Shown here one piece after another: positions 21,671 to 32,580 of a stretch of 64,000 nt of DNA. Below the pieces are notes generated by a model that saw only the letters and a program-made list of their open reading frames with translations, was not told the DNA's origin and made no database searches. Position 1 is the first letter of the stretch. Every line of letters starts with the position of its first letter. The stretch spans positions 62,001 through 126,000 of the forward strand of contig JARBJD010000182.1 in assembly GCA_033064195.1 (NCBI GenBank). The letters run 5' to 3'. The position numbers and the translations under genes are program-made. This stretch comes from Blattamonas nauphoetae. Taxonomy: Eukaryota; Preaxostyla; Oxymonadida.

Positions 21671-23460
21671 GGTAAAAGCTAGAGGCAGACCCCATTTAAG
21701 CTAGGTGCAGACCCCACTTGACTAGAGGCAGACCCCAGCGATCTAGGCGCAGACCCCACTTTGGCTTGGTGCAGACCCCTCCAGATTTCCGTTTTCATTC
21801 ACTTTTTCATGGTAATTTTATGCTAATTAAGTCAAAAATCACTTCTAAAGCCGTTTTCTCAGACTTTTTCTCTATTATTGTTCGATTGTGTGGAAATCAG
21901 GAAAAGTGGAATGATTGTGGGTTGATCGAATGAATCAACCCAAAAAAGTGAGGTTTTGGTGCGATTTCATTCTTCTTCTTGTCTGTTTCTCTCTCCAGAA
22001 ACCAACGCTGGAATTTGACAAAGGACGGCGTTCAAATAGATACGAACACAATTGGATATTAAAACCTTTTCCCCTTCCTCGTTGAACCAACCACCAGATT
22101 TCGGATATATTGCGGTCAACGCATAGCACTAACTTTTTTCACAAAAATGAACAAATCTGTAGACTCATTCTCATCCAGCGTGAACTCTTCGTTTTTTCTC
22201 TGATTGTTTCTGTTGAACTTATCGACTATTTCCCCAAGCGTTCATTCCAAGATTCAGACAACACTTTCACAATCTCCTCCCCCTGATTCTCCGAATTATC
22301 ATGCCCAGATCCGAACTGGAAAAGCATTCGACGAATCTGAGCCAGAGTATGATGAGAAAGGCAGAAATGAAGCAGAGCCCATTGCTTGGGAAGAGGAGGG
22401 AGAAGGAAAAGAAGAACAGGAGGATGATAACGAGGCCAAACAAGAAGAAGAGACAAAACGTGACGCCGAAGTTTGAAAGGAGAAGAATGGACGGAAAAAG
22501 ACAAGTGAAAGCAACGAAGACAACACGAAGATGATGAATCTCGCCTCGAATATGAAGATTGTGGAAGGGAAGCAGAAAGGCTGGCGAGAGTAGCAAATTA
22601 TCTAGAAAAAGAAGAACTTCACCTGGAATTGGAAAAAAGATACCGAGAGGAGGAGGTAAGGAAGGCACTGGAAGAAGCCCGTGTGCAAGCTGAGGCCGAG
22701 GCAAGAAAGAGTGATGAAGACAATCGACGCAAAGCACTAGAAGCCAGCTTCCGACGCGAAGAGGAACAGATCAACACGTTTTCGCCATTCCACACTCCTC
22801 TCGACACACCCAGCACACAGCCACTCACACGACTCGAACGCCAAGTCAGACAGTTGGGTCGGGACAGAGGAAGACGATGGAGTCGACAAAGAAAACGATC
22901 CATCGATCGCGCTCGTCTCATTCTCACAAACACAGCAAGCTTCCTCGTCCGGACTCGTCGCATTGAAGGCAAGAATGTCGCCAGATGGGAGAGTGTCCTC
23001 GCCGCCGTTCGAGAATGGGGACTCGATGGTGGACAGACTGAACAATCCAAAATCCACTCTTCACGTTCTCTCTCCACACTACCTCGCCATCTCAGACGAA
23101 AGAATCTCCGACAACGACAAGTCAGATTGTTCATTCAAATTCTCACGTTGGTTTCATGCGAGAGAAGCAGACAAGAAGAAGAATGAAATCGCACCAAAAG
23201 CGACCTGTTTTGGTGGGATCGTTCGATCAACCCACGATCATTCCACTTTTCCTGATTTCCACACAATCGAACAATAATAGAGAAAAAGTCTGAGAAAACG
23301 GCTTTAGAAGTGATTTTTGACTTAATTAGCATAAAATTACCATGAAAAAGTGAATGAAAACGGAAATCTGGAGGGGTCTGCACCAAGCCAAAGTGGGGTC
23401 TGCACCTAGTCAAGTGGGGTCTGCACCTAGCTAAAATGGGGTCTGCACCTAGCTTTTACC
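21671..23460. mobile_element. Mutator-like (MULE-type) element, non-autonomous
   Basis: Long terminal inverted repeats, about 21671-22000 and 23145-23460, match closely with small differences. The outer parts carry tandem gcagacccc motifs: five copies on the left (21685, 21707, 21728, 21749, 21771) and four on the right, spaced 21-22 bp. Both sides are flanked by ggacatgtc (21662-21670 and 23461-23469), a 9-bp direct repeat as produced by Mutator-like transposases. This 9-mer contains the palindrome gacatgtc, so part of it could instead belong to the inverted repeat. No transposase is present in the 1.79 kb. The interior holds a Lys/Glu/Arg-rich coding stretch, suggesting a Pack-MULE-like capture. 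Confidence 0.8.
22629..23186 (+). CDS. Captured coiled-coil fragment inside the MULE-like element
   Basis: An open frame of 185 residues without a known domain. The first 45 residues form a charged helix (EEVRKALEEARVQAEAEA); the rest is Arg-rich with a possible helical block (RIEGKNVARWESVLAAVREW). An acidic frame at 22204-22476 (EEEGEGKEEQEDDNEAKQEE) may be an earlier exon or a separate remnant. The 3' end runs into the right inverted repeat, so the fragment uses element sequence for its last residues. Probably host sequence picked up by the element; expression is unknown. Confidence 0.35.
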   Translation: MEKRYREEEVRKALEEARVQAEAEARKSDEDNRRKALEASFRREEEQINTFSPFHTPLDTPSTQPLTRLERQVRQLGRDRGRRWSRQRKRSIDRARLILTNTASFLVRTRRIEGKNVARWESVLAAVREWGLDGGQTEQSKIHSSRSLSTLPRHLRRKNLRQRQVRLFIQILTLVSCERSRQEEE

Positions 23461-23469
23461 GGACATGTC

Positions 23470-24599
23470 CTGTCCTGTCCTATGATCTGATCATCTTCCC
23501 CATGTCAGGTTCTCTTCGTCAGCTCTTTTCTTTATGGACATCTCATCCCGCAATTTGAAGTATGTTCTCCATTCAACACTTCTTTTGTCCCGTGATACCT
23601 CCTTTTTATCTCCGTTGAAGTAAAATTGGTGGAGATCTGCTCGACTCATCATTTCCTCTTCTCTTCTGTGTCAATGATTTCAAACTCAGCTGATAGATGC
23701 AACTCTCACAATATCTGTTTGTGTTTCCATTGCTTTTCCTCTTTTTTCCGTTTCCTTCTCTTCATTAGTCTGGAATAGATGACTTGTTCAAAACCAGTTC
23801 TGATGTAGACCGAAAGAAATGAGATATGGAAGATTCAGGATTTCAGTATGCCTCTCCTTTCTTTCTACCCTCAAAGTTTCCTATTTCCCTCTCATAATTT
23901 GGAATAGATGTCTTGATCACACTATTACCTCATCCTCACGGTTTCTGATGGATTGTTAGGAAAATGGAAGGTTCCCTCTCTCTAACACGCAAATTGGGCG
24001 AGACTTTTTCAACTCAACTCAAGTAACTCAATTCTGCATCATAGCATTTGTTTGAGAGAATGGGGAGGTGGCTAAACGGCACCACCATTTCATTTCATTC
24101 ATTCTCTCGCATGATGTTCGATTCCTCATTGAACCTTGAGTATCTGATCGGAACTGTGAAGATAACCTGAAAAAAATAAACCGTGAGATTGTTCAATAAT
24201 CTCTGTTCATAGTCAATGTGAAACGAACATGCATGTGTTGAGGTAGTAGTGGATATAAATCCCTTATTTGTGCAGAGAACAATAAAAGCGACAAGATCAT
24301 GACCCTTTATGTGGACCAAAAGTTCTGTTGACGTCTCTATTTAGGAAAGTTCATGAAGCCCAAAGATTCTCAAAAATCTGTTTCCTTCTCTCTTTCATCA
24401 TATGTGCATCACTTTATCTCTCTCATTTCACAGCCTGGTTTCAAACAAACTAACTCGTGAAATGTATTGTTGAACCCTTTCTTCATATCTCAACAGATTG
24501 TCCAAAACGTGGAAAAAACATCTTATTGTGCCGTCACAAAAGCGAATAAATTCATTAAACCGCCATAAATCAAGATTTTCCCAGAATCTGATGCACATA
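23470..24599. other. No recognisable gene
   Basis: About 1.1 kb between the MULE-like element and the AT-rich repeat copy. A short run of tgtcc repeats follows the 9-bp flank (23465-23480). Two similar tggaatagatg phrases occur at about 23,774 and 23,900. Open frames are short and without family resemblance. Confidence 0.3.
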
Positions 24600-24960
24600 G
24601 TCCAACTAAGAACAAAATAATAGTTTAAAAAAAATCTCCTGCTACTTATGGAAAAAACCGCCTTGCACTTGAAAAGTGCCTCTTGTCACAAGTCATTTTG
24701 GTAATATCTCAACAACGAGTGAATCAATTGTCATGACATTTTTCCCAGATACTTTATTTGATGATCCGATGATTTTTGATAAAATACGGAAAAAAGTATG
24801 GGTATCTGGAAAAAAGTCGAAAAACCCATATTATAGCAAAATAATCTTTTTTGACGTCTTTACGAATAGAAGGTACTTTATTTGGTTGAAAACTAATGAT
24901 TGGTTGTGGAGATATGACGTCGAAAAGTACCCTTTTTGAAGTACGATTTGCTGTTTGATG
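24600..24960 (+). repeat. AT-rich repeat family, copy A (one end)
   Basis: Begins with tccaactaagaacaaaa, matching the end sequence of copy B at 28,503-28,963. Internally it keeps the same order of phrases as the reverse strand of copy B: aatatct...caac, gtgaaYcaatt, and tatgggtatctg at 24,798-24,809. The conceptual peptides of both copies also align (FGNISTTSESIVM here, FGNIFTTCEPILM in copy B). No matching right end was found, so this copy is truncated or diverged. Confidence 0.55.
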
Positions 24961-25044
24961 ATACAGTGCTCAATAATCAATCTTTTGCTCCAATATTTTG
25001 GCAGGATCTCTTTCTCACCAAAAAAACATTTCTAAGAAAAAACT

Positions 25045-25646
25045 CGATTTTGGGCGCGGATAGGATTCTTGGTACGCTTTTTCATTTCGCGATGCTGGCC
25101 TCAGCAAACATCGATGCTTTGACAGGACAGAACTCGAGGGAATGGCTGCATCTCGCCCCGACGGAGGAGGTGTGACCGCAAGTCGGCGCAATAATTTACA
25201 ATCGTCAACAAACCGTAACCCAAAGGACGTTCAGAAGGTCTGTGTCTCCGAATCTGTCAGGGAGGAGAAGGATGACTCCTGTCCAGTTTCAACAAATGAA
25301 TCATCATGCATCATTGGGAACAACTCAAATCCCGCAGATGCCTCAAGGAATCTTGCGGGTTCATCAAGATGATGGAGATGAAGAGACACTCCTTTCCGAA
25401 GTTGCCGACACGGTGGATAGCCTCCCAGAGTTTGTCAGGAATCAGGAAACAAGTAACGAAATAAGAGACAATGACAATTCAAATAGAGTAGAGTTATCCA
25501 AGGAGAGACTTGCTTTAGAACCTCATCTTGTCTGGGCAGAGGATCAACGAAATGCGATCTTGAAAACAAAAGAAAACCTTGTGACTGGTGACTTTTTTGA
25601 TTGTGGCAGATTTCAAAGAAAACTGGAGAATTCCAATTGGTGGTGA
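25045..25646 (+). mobile_element. Relic of a DIRS-type gag-like region
   Basis: Conceptual peptides keep, in order, blocks of the gag-like protein of the intact DIRS element: LGTLFHFAMLASANID, REWLHLAP, then RSVSPNLSGRRRMTP and an acidic segment (DGDEETLLSEVADTVDSLP). It lies on the plus strand, is broken, and lacks reverse transcriptase, recombinase and terminal repeats. Divergence from the intact copy is high, so it is much older or comes from a related subfamily. Confidence 0.6.
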
Positions 25647-25689
25647 TGAATCCCAATAAGACTGGTTCAACAAGTGGCAGTAAACAGAT

Positions 25690-26560
25690 TTAGGGATGGT
25701 CGTATTTCTGAATGATGAAGAAGGGAAAGATGTCAAACGAGTATTCCATTTTATTACAAAGATCCTTAATCACAATACTGCGTTCGCAAAGACAGGTTTC
25801 GTCATCCAGCCACGTTGAGTTTGGGTGACTGTGTACATTGAATACTTTTCGTCTGAAAGTTGGGGAAGAGACATAGTTTGTGGAAAGAGAGGGTGGGTCT
25901 TGTAGTGTCGACCAGAAGCTGCACACACAAATAACGCCCTCATTTTTTAAATTGGTTTGGTCTCCATCACATAGTATTTCCCCTTCTGGTTGTCCCTATG
26001 CATTTGGAGGGACGAAAGGCTTTGGATTGGAGGCTCGTTTCGTCAAGTTGTATGATGATGTCTGGATGGTATTGATGGTTTTCTACGAGTTTGAGTAGTT
26101 TACGGAGAAAAGGAAGGATATGTGGGAGTGTGGAGGCCTTAAACCGTGTCTCATCAACTGGAGTTGGTAGGATAGAGTGTATGGATGTAATTCTCTAGAG
26201 AAAACGATATATTTATGTTCTGTATAGGTATTTCAGAACCGATTGTGACAATCCCCTTCGAAGACGAATTCTAAACGCCTATAATTCAATTCAATCGTGA
26301 AAAATGATTCCAGTTTACGAACTTTGTTGTAAGAAGGACACTTTTCATTAAATTCTCTTCTTCGAATTGCGTCCAAAAGCGTTTCTTCTTCTTTGGGGGT
26401 CAGATATCAGGGGTTACCTATTGTCCCTGGAACACGTCATTCTTTTATTGTTTGGACCTTCCCTTTTTCTTTCTTTCTCTTTGCTTCATCTGAAGGAATC
26501 GGTGAATGCTGTCTTTTCTTCTTGATGATAGGACTGCTCAAGAGATATTCTGACGAAAAT
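25690..26560 (-). pseudogene. Decayed pogo/Tigger-type DDE transposase
   Basis: On the minus strand the sequence carries DDE_1-type blocks in the right order. They are IIIQLDETSLQSKAFRPS (the D-E-T block), then a MRALFVCAASGRHYKTHPLF block, then TQTQRGWMTKPVFANAVL (the GWM...F block), ending near 25,690. The blocks fall in different frames and the third catalytic region is absent, so the copy is dead. Upstream on the same strand (about 26,330-26,560) basic stretches such as KKKRFWTQFEEENLM could be the remains of the DNA-binding helix-turn-helix part. Terminal repeats were not found. The family call rests on motif order, not on a database search. Confidence 0.5.
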
Positions 26561-26569
26561 TCGTCTAAA

Positions 26570-27200
26570 TCACACATATAAGACATTTGATGAATGTTCC
26601 ACCCTTTATCTCAGTTGCAGCAAATAAATTGTAAAAAGTTCCAGAAACACAAAAATATCGTCGGATAATGATGAACCCAGATGGAAGAGAAAACTCAAAC
26701 CTTGGAAAATGACGGATATTTAGTTGATGGATGAAGATCTTGGCCAAAATGATGACAAAAGTGAAACAACAAGTTCAAAAACAATCAACAATGGCGAGAA
26801 AGTTCGTTTTAAGACTTTGATGAGTTGTGATGACTACTCGAAAACTGCAAAAAAATAACGCTTGTGCACTCTTACCACATCGTCTCAGTTCGTTCTGCAC
26901 GCGCAACAATGAGATTTTTTGAAAAAAACTAATGCTTGGGATTTATGTTGGGTAACATTCTGAACCTCCGTTCTCCCTTTCGGCCGAACATCATGTCTGC
27001 CTCTCCCAATGACAACTTCACCTCACATTTGCCACCATTTTCTCAATTTCTGAATACTATTCCCCAACTTTGCCCGCAAAGTGGAACACCCTGATCACAA
27101 TCCCTTCAATCGACTTCTCAACCAACCCACCAAACTCGTCCTTCATCCCCATAATCACTTCTTCTGACTCTTCAACCATGTTCAAGCTCCACCTCAAGAA
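26570..27200. other. No certain gene; possible 5' part of the recombinase gene
   Basis: AT-rich until about 26,990, then Pro/Ser/Thr-rich coding-like sequence (NDNFTSHLPPFSQFL) leading to the recombinase frame. It may be an upstream exon of that gene, but I could not fix a start codon or splice sites. Confidence 0.3.
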
Positions 27201-27419
27201 CTACAAGAAATTTTGAACGACATTGAACGAGACGTAATCAATGATCGGTTGGACTACAAAGAAAGAGAGGAAGAACCAGTTCCAAACCGTGACTTGGAAG
27301 AAGATTGGTTGAGGGTGTATGCTGGCCGGCCGCGCATCACGGAGCGTGTGGATCATCTTCACTTTTGCTCTCACCCATCCGATTCGTCCGAAGCTGTTCC
27401 CTTCTCCTTCGAAACCTAG

Positions 27420-28355
27420 CAGAAACATCGCTGGGTGTTCATGATGTGGGAGTCCGACTGCCATTTTTGCCGAATCTCTCCTCTCTTCACTCTCAATCCC
27501 GAAGCCGTCACCGACTTCCTTCGAACGCTCGGCAGCAACTCCATTCTCTGTCTCAGCGCACTCAAAAAGACAATTCGAGGTGCACTCCTCACTCTCAACG
27601 CAATCCACACCGGCAAGCCCACTTCTGAATTCAAGCATTGGACAATCAAAGATGAATTGGATTTTGTCAAGAAAGAGAAAAGAGACCCTGATCCATCCTT
27701 CGCCAAATCTCCCTGCCTCATCACCGACTTGACTCTCATCCTCGACCACATCTCTGATATCCACCCCAAGAAAGCTTTTGAATCATCTCTCTTCCTCTTC
27801 TCTCTCTGTTGTGGCGCTCGTGCAAGCACATGCGCAGAGGTTCGACTCAAAGATATCATCCGTGTGATCTGTCTCCCCGACACTGAAGTGCTTCTCATCA
27901 CCTTTCGTCTCCATAAGATGAAGGGCTCCACATCGAACAACATGGTGGTGACGATGGAAGGGTCACTGTTCGAGAAGGACACAGTAAACGTAATCTTCTG
28001 GCTTGAGAAGCACATTCGAATCACATTCGGACTGAGTCTCGTGTCTTACGACACTTGGGGAACGATGGTGGATCTTGAGTTTCCAATCTGGGGATGTGGA
28101 ACCGATGCAATGCGAACCCAATTCCAAAAGCGAGCCTTCCAAGCTGGCTTCCCCATCAACCACTTCGGCTTCCACTCATTCCGTTCCGGTTTCATCTCCT
28201 CAGCCGTCATCAAGGCAGGAGATGATGAACAGGCACGTACTCGGGTGCTTGAGCAGTGCGCGATCGTTGCGAAGTGGATCCCATTCTCCTCCACCGAAAT
28301 GGGCTACATCAAAGAAAGCACCATCAGACAGCGAGTCCCGAAAGCCATTGTGTGA
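27420..28355 (+). CDS. Stand-alone tyrosine recombinase (Crypton-like or domesticated)
   Basis: From the first Met at 27435 the frame gives 306 residues with a full catalytic layout: Arg129 in LCCGARASTCAEVRLKD, Lys161/163 in HKMKG, His247-x-x-Arg250 in FGFHSFRSGF, Trp281 in AKWIPFSS, and Tyr291 in STEMGYI as the likely nucleophile. A helical core-binding part precedes it. Unlike the DIRS enzyme at 11 kb it has no reverse transcriptase next to it and its motifs differ clearly, so it is not a copy of that element. An upstream coding stretch (27213-27419, NDIERDVINDRLDYKEREEE) ending at a CTAG just before 27,420 may be a preceding exon. A Crypton-type DNA transposon gene or a domesticated recombinase are the best readings. 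Terminal features of an element were not found. Confidence 0.7.
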   Translation, partial: QKHRWVFMMWESDCHFCRISPLFTLNPEAVTDFLRTLGSNSILCLSALKKTIRGALLTLNAIHTGKPTSEFKHWTIKDELDFVKKEKRDPDPSFAKSPCLITDLTLILDHISDIHPKKAFESSLFLFSLCCGARASTCAEVRLKDIIRVICLPDTEVLLITFRLHKMKGSTSNNMVVTMEGSLFEKDTVNVIFWLEKHIRITFGLSLVSYDTWGTMVDLEFPIWGCGTDAMRTQFQKRAFQAGFPINHFGFHSFRSGFISSAVIKAGDDEQARTRVLEQCAIVAKWIPFSSTEMGYIKESTIRQRVPKAIV

Positions 28356-28502
28356 AGTATCGAACAGTGAATGTGAATGACCTTTGGAGGAGTGAGACGA
28401 ATAGAAGGAAGAGAGAGCAGAAGGATGCTTATGAGATGATAGCCGTGTCAAGAATCCACGCCATGTCAATACTTCACGATCTGTGAAGGATAAATCACAA
28501 TT

Positions 28503-28963
28503 GGTCCAACTAAGAAAAAACTTTAATTTTAGATTTATTTGACGACAAAAATTTGAGAGTGCCTCATTTCGCCCAATCGGAAAATACACACAATTTTTAA
28601 AACTTTTTGGGGTGATTTCTCCACGACTAGACGTCCGTTTTGGACTGAAGAAAAAGCGTTTTATCGTGTATATATCGATCAAAGACACTCAAAAAAAATA
28701 AAAAAAATTCCCATTAAAGTTTTCTGGGCGAAAAATAGCGATTTTTCATATCATCACAGATACCCACGTTTTTTTTTGCTTTTTTTCAAAAAGACATTTT
28801 GACCAAAAAAATGATGCTACAAAAAAATTCATCAAAATTGGTTCACAGGTTGTGAAGATATTGCCGAAACACTTTTTTCTTGGGCAAAACGGGGTATTTT
28901 GAGGTTTTCTCGGAATTGCGCCGGGATATAAATCCAAAGTTTAATTTTTTTCTTAGTTGGTCC
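28503..28963 (-). repeat. AT-rich repeat family, copy B, 461 bp with terminal inverted repeats
   Basis: The ends ggtccaactaagaaaaaa (28503) and the reverse complement of ...tttcttagttggtcc (28963) pair over about 35 bp with a few mismatches. The interior has long A and T runs. The minus strand matches copy A at 24.6 kb in phrase order. No clear target-site duplication was seen. It lies about 150 bp after the recombinase stop, and the family could be a MITE. Confidence 0.6.
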
Positions 28964-30025
28964 CTTATTGTCCCACACCGACAAGAGCGTGAATTATTGG
29001 TTTTTGAGCTTTATTGACGCTACCATGAGAAGAGATGATGGAAGAGAATTGTCTCGTCAGGGCACGATCCACAAGAAACGACCAGGGAAAAGATCGAGAC
29101 TGGCAATTGTACCTGAACCAAGGGATGAAGAGAGATAACGATGAAATCCAATCCTCTCGACCAGATTCTAAGTAGAAGATAACAGATAAAACAGCCCGGT
29201 TGTTACCGAGAATTGAATAAACCCACTTTTTCTCAACAAAAAAACTGAGGATATATTGGTGTTCAATGAGCGATTTTATCGAGATCGATACGAATACCAA
29301 GCCATTTATTTGAGTCAAAACCGAGGTCAGTTTTGGACCTTAGATAACACATTTTTTTCCTACGAATATCGATACAAGATACTCCAAATAATTCTTTTTT
29401 AATTCCCCAATGAACTTTTCTGTGTTACATTTTGGAGTATTTTTATAAAAAATACAGTTTTTCCACTTTCAGCCCATCATCCTCCCAGGTAAATTGTTGT
29501 GAAGCGGTCGGAGTCTGTCCCTTTAATCAGAACTCGAATGTTTAATTTTTGTCGGAGTTGGATAACTTGTGTCACGAGGTGGAGAGACCTTGGGTTTTCT
29601 CTTTTACTCACTTTACCTTTGTTAATCACATTGAAATGGTTTATTTTTCAACAGTCTAGTTGGATCAACCATCAATCAGAGGTTAAGGAGAAATCGTCAT
29701 CACTCTTTGAACAGGGATCAAATGACAAGAAAGATTATGCTAGTCAAACTCTATTGTTTCCAATCTCCCTGATTCATCGTCTAAATCCACTTTTAGTGAA
29801 CATTACGATATTTTAGTCGGTTTTCAAGCACAATTCTCAATGATGAATTGATCTGACCATTATAAACCGAAACACTTTCCATAACAAACAGTTTTGCCTT
29901 AGTAAGTCCAGTATACTGCCCAAAATGCTCATACTGCTTTCTTAAAGCTTCTCCCATCTGATCCCTTCTGATCCTCGTCCACAAAAAAAATAAATTGACT
30001 TTTCTAAATTAAGGCTTGATCATCA
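28964..30025. other. No recognisable gene upstream of villin
   Basis: About 1.06 kb, AT-rich. Short frames on both strands (28965-29318 minus, 29499-29816 plus) show no family resemblance. The last part contains the villin promoter, but no specific element could be identified. Confidence 0.3.
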
Positions 30026-32580
30026 ATGGCGTCTCCTCAACACGTCACCTCAGACGAATTCAAGGGATTTGGCGATAAACTCGGTCTAACCATCTGGAGA
30101 ATTGAGGATTTTAAGCCCGTTCTTATTCCAGAAGCCGAATATGGCAAATTCCAGAATGGAGATTCATACATCGTTCTGAACGTTTGCCAGCCTTTTCAAT
30201 CAAATTTCTTGCTGTACTTCTTTTTTCTTGTACTTAGGGCAAACTCTCTCGCGGTAATCGCATCTCCTTTGAGATTTTCTATTGGATCGGAGATAAATCC
30301 ACAGCAGATGAATACGGGGCATGTGCCTACAAAGTTGTCGAATTATCCGATGCCCTGAACGGATTTGTTCCGCAATACAGAATTGTACAGAACTATGAAT
30401 CACAGGCATTCCTGTCACTCTTCCCCGATGGCTTCGAAATTATTGATGGAGATGTCATCTCTGGATTCAAGAAAACAGAAGTTGCTGGATACACTCCCAA
30501 ATTATATCATCTGAAGGGATCTCGTAATGTGCGCGTTCGCCGTGTCGACCTCGCATCATCAAACCTCAACCATGGCGATTGCTTTGTTCTCGATGTTGCT
30601 GACAAATTGTTCATCTGGAACGGAAACGAAAGTTCAAAGAAAGAAAAAGCCAAAGGAATTGATGTAGCGAACAGAATTCGCGTCCAAGAGAAAGCAAGTT
30701 CTGGTGATGTTATCCTGCTTGAAGACGGCAAGAATGACGAATCCGAAGATGCAGCAGAATTCTGGGAGCTCCTTGGTCCAAAGTCAGATGTTAAAAGCGC
30801 AGAAGAAGGGGGAGATGACACCGCTTTCGAGAAAGAAGCTGAATCTCAAATAGCCCTTTACAAACTGGACAGCGACTTCACTGAAGTTGCTAAGGCTCCT
30901 CTAAATGCCAAATTGCTTCAAACAGAAGGAATTTTCCTTGTCAGCACCGGACAAGAAGTGTTTGTTTGGGTCGGACGAAAAGCCCCATTGGAACAGAAAA
31001 AGGAATGCATGATTGCCGCCACTCAGTTCCTGGCCAAACAACGACTCCCACCACATACTTTGATCTCTCGTATCGCCGAGACATCAGAAACTCAACTCTT
31101 CAAGGAGTGCTTTGCCGTTTGGACTTCGTCAGGAATCCCCGATCCAAACAAGAAAGTTGTCACAGCCGGAACTGTCTCAGGGAAGCTTGTCCAACAGAAG
31201 CAGGTGATCACCGACCGTAAGAAGCTCACTGGAGCAGAACAAACCATCCCACGAGATCTGAAAGAAGATCAAGCCACTGTTCTTGTGATTAAGGCAGGAC
31301 AAGGTTCACCAGTCCCCGCCGACCATTTTGGATTCTTCTACGAAGGAGAGTCTTACGTTGTCGGACTGCAATACCGCAGCAAGAATCTGGCCAGGTCATT
31401 CGTCTTCATGTGGCAAGGAAAGGGCAGCGATCAGACCCAGATCGGTCAAAGTGCATATGTATGTAAAGATCTCGCTGCCAAGTACCCATTGCCAATGCAG
31501 GTGCGCCTTGTTCAAGGAAAGGAAAACACTGACTTCCTCCTCACATTCCCCGAGGGTTTCGTCGTTCGCAAGGGAAAGATGCCTGCTGACAACAGCGCAG
31601 CTACAGCCTGCCCATCTGTCAGTCTCTTCAAGTGCACACAAGCTGGAGGTGTTGGGAGATGCTTTGAGCTGGATCCAGTTTGCTCGGAACTGAACAGCCG
31701 CGACTCTTTCTTCGTTGTTGCTGACGGAAAGGTCCTGATTTGGCATGGAAAGAACACAAACGATATCAAACGCGAATACGCGAAGAAAGTCGGCGCTCGC
31801 TTCGGTCCCATTTCAGAAATTGAGGAAGGAAGCGAGAGTGAAGACTTCTTCGCTCTTCTCGGTGGACGCACAGAGTATGCTCAAACCGATGAAGTCGAAA
31901 TCGATCTCCCCGACCCACGTCTGTTCCACTGCTCAGACGCAAGCGGTGTCTTTGTGTGCGACGAACTGTTCAACTTCAACCAGGATGATCTGATCAGCGA
32001 CGACGTGATGATTCTCGATGCATATGATCAGATCTGGGTGTGGATTGGCCTCGGCTGCAACGAAAACGAGATTGCCAAGAGCATGGAAGTTGCTGAGGAG
32101 TACCTCGAGAAGAAACCAGATGGTCGCGAGAAGGACCAAGTCCCCGTCATGCAAGTCAAGGAAGGAGAAGAGCCAGAGACCTTCACTCAGCACTTCCCCA
32201 CCTGGACCAAGAAGGACTCCTCGACCTACGTCGACCCATATCAGAAGCGTCTCTCCCAGCTCCAAGTTGAAACTGGCGGAGGACGAATCATGGGTCTCAC
32301 TGCACTCAAGTCTGCCCCTCGCAAAGAAGCCGGTGCGACTGCTGCTGCTCCTTCGCAAGGACCGTCTGTTCAGCTCAAATCGACTGGCAAACTTCCAACA
32401 GAGAGTGCCGCTCCAGCACCGACAAAGGCTCCTGTCGATCCTGCCAATGATCCAACCAAAAAAGAAGCAAGATTAAGCGACGAAGAGTTCCAGAAAACAT
32501 TTGGTATGGACCGTGAAGCTTTCTATAAGCAACCAAAATGGAAGCAGGACGACCAAAAGAAAAAGCATAACCTCTTCTAA
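30026..32580 (+). CDS. Villin: gelsolin repeats plus headpiece
   Basis: An actin-binding protein that severs, caps or bundles filaments under calcium control. Exon 1 is 30026-30181 and exon 2 is 30238-32580, with a 56-nt GT-AG intron. Splicing restores the first gelsolin repeat (SYIVLN joined to [18 protein letters not shown]) and gives about 832 residues, normal for villin. Gelsolin-type strands recur about six times: [81 protein letters not shown] and [15 protein letters not shown]. The C-terminus is a villin headpiece ([13 protein letters not shown]...WKQ...KKHNLF), after a Pro/Ala-rich linker. The headpiece separates it from plain gelsolin or severin. A TA-flanked mobile element begins 89 bp after the stop. 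Confidence 0.95.

Noticed and set aside
27420-28355. Recombinase gene as a second DIRS copy
   Set aside because: The motifs differ strongly from the DIRS recombinase at 11 kb and no reverse transcriptase or complementary region is nearby.
28746-28937. Minus-strand peptide in AT-rich repeat copy B as a real gene
   Set aside because: Short, no start context, A/T-run composition; treated as part of a repeat family although its peptide match to copy A is noted.
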